Shown: one piece after another, positions 61,801-64,000 of the stretch
How the letters are laid out: every line of letters begins with the position of its first letter
How positions within the stretch are numbered: the stretch's first letter is position 1
NCBI RefSeq assembly: GCF_030272615.1
Contig: NC_081409.1
Location: 238,231,832-238,295,831, forward strand
Direction: 5' to 3'
DNA from: Cryptomeria japonica
Lineage: Eukaryota; Streptophyta; Pinopsida; Cupressales; Cupressaceae
Length of the DNA: 64,000 nucleotides
Program-made: the position numbers and the translations under genes
The notes under the pieces: model-generated
Seen by the model: the letters and a program-made list of their open reading frames with translations, nothing else
The model's database searches: none
Told to the model about the DNA's origin: nothing

Positions 61801-62479
61801 TTTCTTTTAGCACATTCTACCACTACTTGGTAGCAACATAATCAAACATTTTTAACCTATGGAACATCTCTGCCTTATAAATAGGAATGAATGAACGAAT
61901 GAAGGAATTTTAGTGATGTCCATGACACCAAGTAGTTTTAAGGGACAAAGAGCCACAAAATTAACACATTTTCAAATCTAGGTTTTGATATCAACTCTTC
62001 TATTATGAATATTGAGCAAGAAGCTCGTCATTTTGTGAAGCCTTGCCTCCTCAATTAACTTGTTTAGACTACCCACCTTCAAATTATTTTGGAATTGATT
62101 ACATGTACTCTTATATGCAAAACACTCTATGATGAATTGCCACTCTATTTCAACCACTCCTTTGCTACAAAAGATGTAACTTCTTTCTTCCCACTTTTCC
62201 TTCAGGGTTTTCTATCTACTTATTTCACATCTAAGATGATGAAAGTTGGTCCCCAACTTTGCTATTAAAATCTTAGCCTTTTCCTTAATCGCAACCCTCA
62301 AATAGGATTTTTCATCATGTGCCCATGTGGGTTTTGAGTCTTTGACATAGTGTGTTTTTTCTATTAGTTTGTTTTGTCTGCATGATAGTTCTATATTTTT
62401 CTAACACCACCTTTTTATCTCCTTGTTAGTGTTAGGAAATTCTTGCCAATTAATGTCCCATTTGTCCATCCACTTGTTG
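58830..62479. other. AT-rich intergenic DNA, no gene seen
   Basis: About 3.6 kb of AT-rich sequence with only short random open frames. From about 61870 upward the minus strand may be the decayed 3' end of the LINE at 62480-63530, but I cannot read a protein there with confidence. Confidence 0.5.
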
Positions 62480-63530
62480 TTTTATTTCCTCTAAGTCTTC
62501 TTCGTATGGTTGAAATCCTCCTCAACAACTATTTTGGGCAAGTGATGCTTGCTCATGCTTTCAACCTTTTTTAATTGACTTAATAAATGGAGTTATTCAT
62601 GTGCCTCCATTAGGAACATATCAACCTCAACTAAAAGGATCTCATAGGGGACTATTGATTTGAATTTTAGATTAAAAGTGATATAGTGTTTTTGATTCTT
62701 TGTAGTTGTCTCCACTTGTGGTTTGACATACTACTCCCCCAAACTTCATAACCATAGAGGATAACTGACATGACAAACAAACCAAAAAAGGGTTTTCTTG
62801 GTCTTCCAATCCCATAACTCTGCTTTCTTGTATCTGTTTTGAAGAAGGTAAGAATCTCTGTATCCTCCTTGAATCATTTTTTTCCTACATGTCTCTTAGT
62901 TGATCCTGTCATGAAAACCAATTCCTAGGTACGTGTATTCTTCCACCATCTCAAAAGAACTTCCCTTGAAGATAAAGTTTTACCCGTTGCTTCTTCATTT
63001 TCAAAGAAAAAGGTTACAACTTTGGTTGTGTTGGTGTTCACTTGCATCTTGATCTCTTGGCAAAAGAGCTCTAAAGCCTTCAAATGTTCTCTTAATGCTT
63101 GGGTAGATTTTGCAATTAGGATAAGATCATCTCCAAACAAAAGCATCTTCACCATGTAGCTCACGAGTTGGATAACCTCTCCAATGGTGTTGTTTAACTA
63201 TTCCTCTAGCTTATCAATATATAAACCAAACAAAGCGGGGGAAAAAGGACACCCTTATTTGACTCCAATGTTGCTACCAAAGCATTCAGTCATACCCTCT
63301 TTAGTATTTGTTTTAGCTCTAACCCACTCATGAAACTTATGGACAACTGATGTATACTCATTTGGAATCCCAAATTCTTCCTTTTTACTCCAAAGCTTGT
63401 CCTTGAGAACAATGCCAAAAGCTTTTTTGAAATCAATGAAACAACGAAAACACCTCTCCACCTCGGTATCCCAAACCTTTTTAATAAAGAGTAATGTAAT
63501 GATCAATGGTAGAGTACTTTGGGCTAAAAT
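62480..63530 (-). pseudogene. LINE reverse-transcriptase remnant
   Basis: The minus strand reads the middle and end of a non-LTR retrotransposon RT. FSPKYSTIDH (about 63530, another frame) is followed by CFRCFIDFKKAFGIVLKDKLW, EFGIPNEYTSVVHKFHEWV, TKEGMTECFGSNIGVK, then GCPFSPALFGLYIDKLEE, and VKMLLFGDDLILIAKS. Next come KALELFCQEIKMQVNTNTTK and, in other frames, SCQLSSMVMKFGG-like and VPYEILLVEVDMF (about 62620). The catalytic YADD-type box reads FGDD, and FDFKKAFD reads FKKAFG. At least two in-frame stops (TAA before GCP, TAG after KLEE) and later frameshifts kill it. The order of motifs matches plant LINEs; no endonuclease is visible upstream. Confidence 0.85.
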
Positions 63531-64000
63531 TAGTTTGTCTTTTTACCCTTACATCATATTTTTTGTCCACCCGTTGATTTGCATTCTATCACACTCCAAA
63601 AAAATTTCCAAGAAAAAGATTGATCATAAGAGTATGATGATTAAAAAGTTTATTGATGTTGCCATGTTTATGAAGAAGAACACTAATTTCCTACTAATTG
63701 ACAAACTGCTTTATGTGATATTGTTAGAAATTCTTTTAAGATGTGAAATCAAATTTTAAAAACCTCATTAAAAAATTCTACCTACAACCCATCAATATGT
63801 TGAATTTTACTACTTGCTAAATTCTTACTAAATTCTTACTAAATTCTTACTTACCTTGTTTTGATATCGTCCACCATTAATAACAGAGTTATGATGTTAA
63901 TTACAAGAGCCCTACTTTTCTCTTACGCCCATGGGATGCGAAAATGCACGTTGGATAAGAGGCTCTAAGGAACATCCCCATCACGCAGAGAAAAACTTCA
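63531..64000. other. LINE upstream flank, with a short 11-bp repeat
   Basis: Upstream of the RT remnant in its orientation I can read no endonuclease or ORF1. CTAAATTCTTA is present three times in tandem at about 63818-63850. The rest is AT-rich and featureless. Confidence 0.5.

Overview
This window looks like gene-poor, TE-saturated nuclear DNA of a seed plant. The mix of plant-type Copia, Ty3, LINE and Helitron remnants, all old and nested, with low GC and long AT-rich spacers, fits a large gymnosperm genome best, but that assignment is inference. I see no intact host protein gene, no rRNA, no convincing tRNA and no CRISPR. Every recognisable coding region belongs to a mobile element and is broken.

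Layout. 1-1573: minus-strand LINE ORF1 (DUF4283-like) remnant ending in a 176-bp tandem duplication. 1574-4867: AT-rich DNA with no gene. 4868-8160: tandem array of a ~765-bp unit. 8424-16911: autonomous plant Helitron gene pair on the minus strand, a RepHel (Rep + PIF1-like helicase) pseudogene and a three-exon RPA70-like pseudogene. 17955-24392: families of short AT-rich repeats and duplications, with a small plus-strand Ty3 gag scrap at about 22681-22980.

24434-30990: a 6.4-kb block bounded by two 168-bp direct repeats that differ at only 2 positions. It contains a 1.05-kb tandem duplication and then 4.5 kb of degenerate telomere-like CCCTAA repeats with a higher-order period of about 1.13-1.15 kb. 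A 163-bp foldback sits directly against the right-hand direct repeat.

31688-48260: nested LTR elements, all minus strand. An outer SIRE-like Copia (3' LTR 31688-32309, 5' LTR fragment 47733-48260) is split by an inner Copia (36102 to about 41660). The inner one has a full-length pol frame with 8 stops and no frameshift. Next to the outer 5' LTR lies the 5' part of a Ty3 element (LTR 46414-47732, leader with a 21-bp minisatellite, gag). 49430-50659 looks like another Ty3-type LTR. 51397-51767 is a duplicated, possibly SINE-related unit. 53398-57064 is an internally deleted Ty3 element with paired ~1.03-kb LTRs and a protease remnant. 57065-61870 holds no recognisable gene. About 62480-63530 is a minus-strand LINE reverse-transcriptase remnant.

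The genes do not form a host pathway. The Helitron pair would have supplied rolling-circle replication (Rep + helicase) and single-strand binding (RPA). The Copia and Ty3 pieces are Gag, protease, integrase, RT and RNase H modules. Across the dead frames, TAG is the commonest new stop, compatible with decay by deamination of methylated cytosine. The most unusual part is the telomere-like higher-order repeat block and its sharply defined, nearly identical borders.
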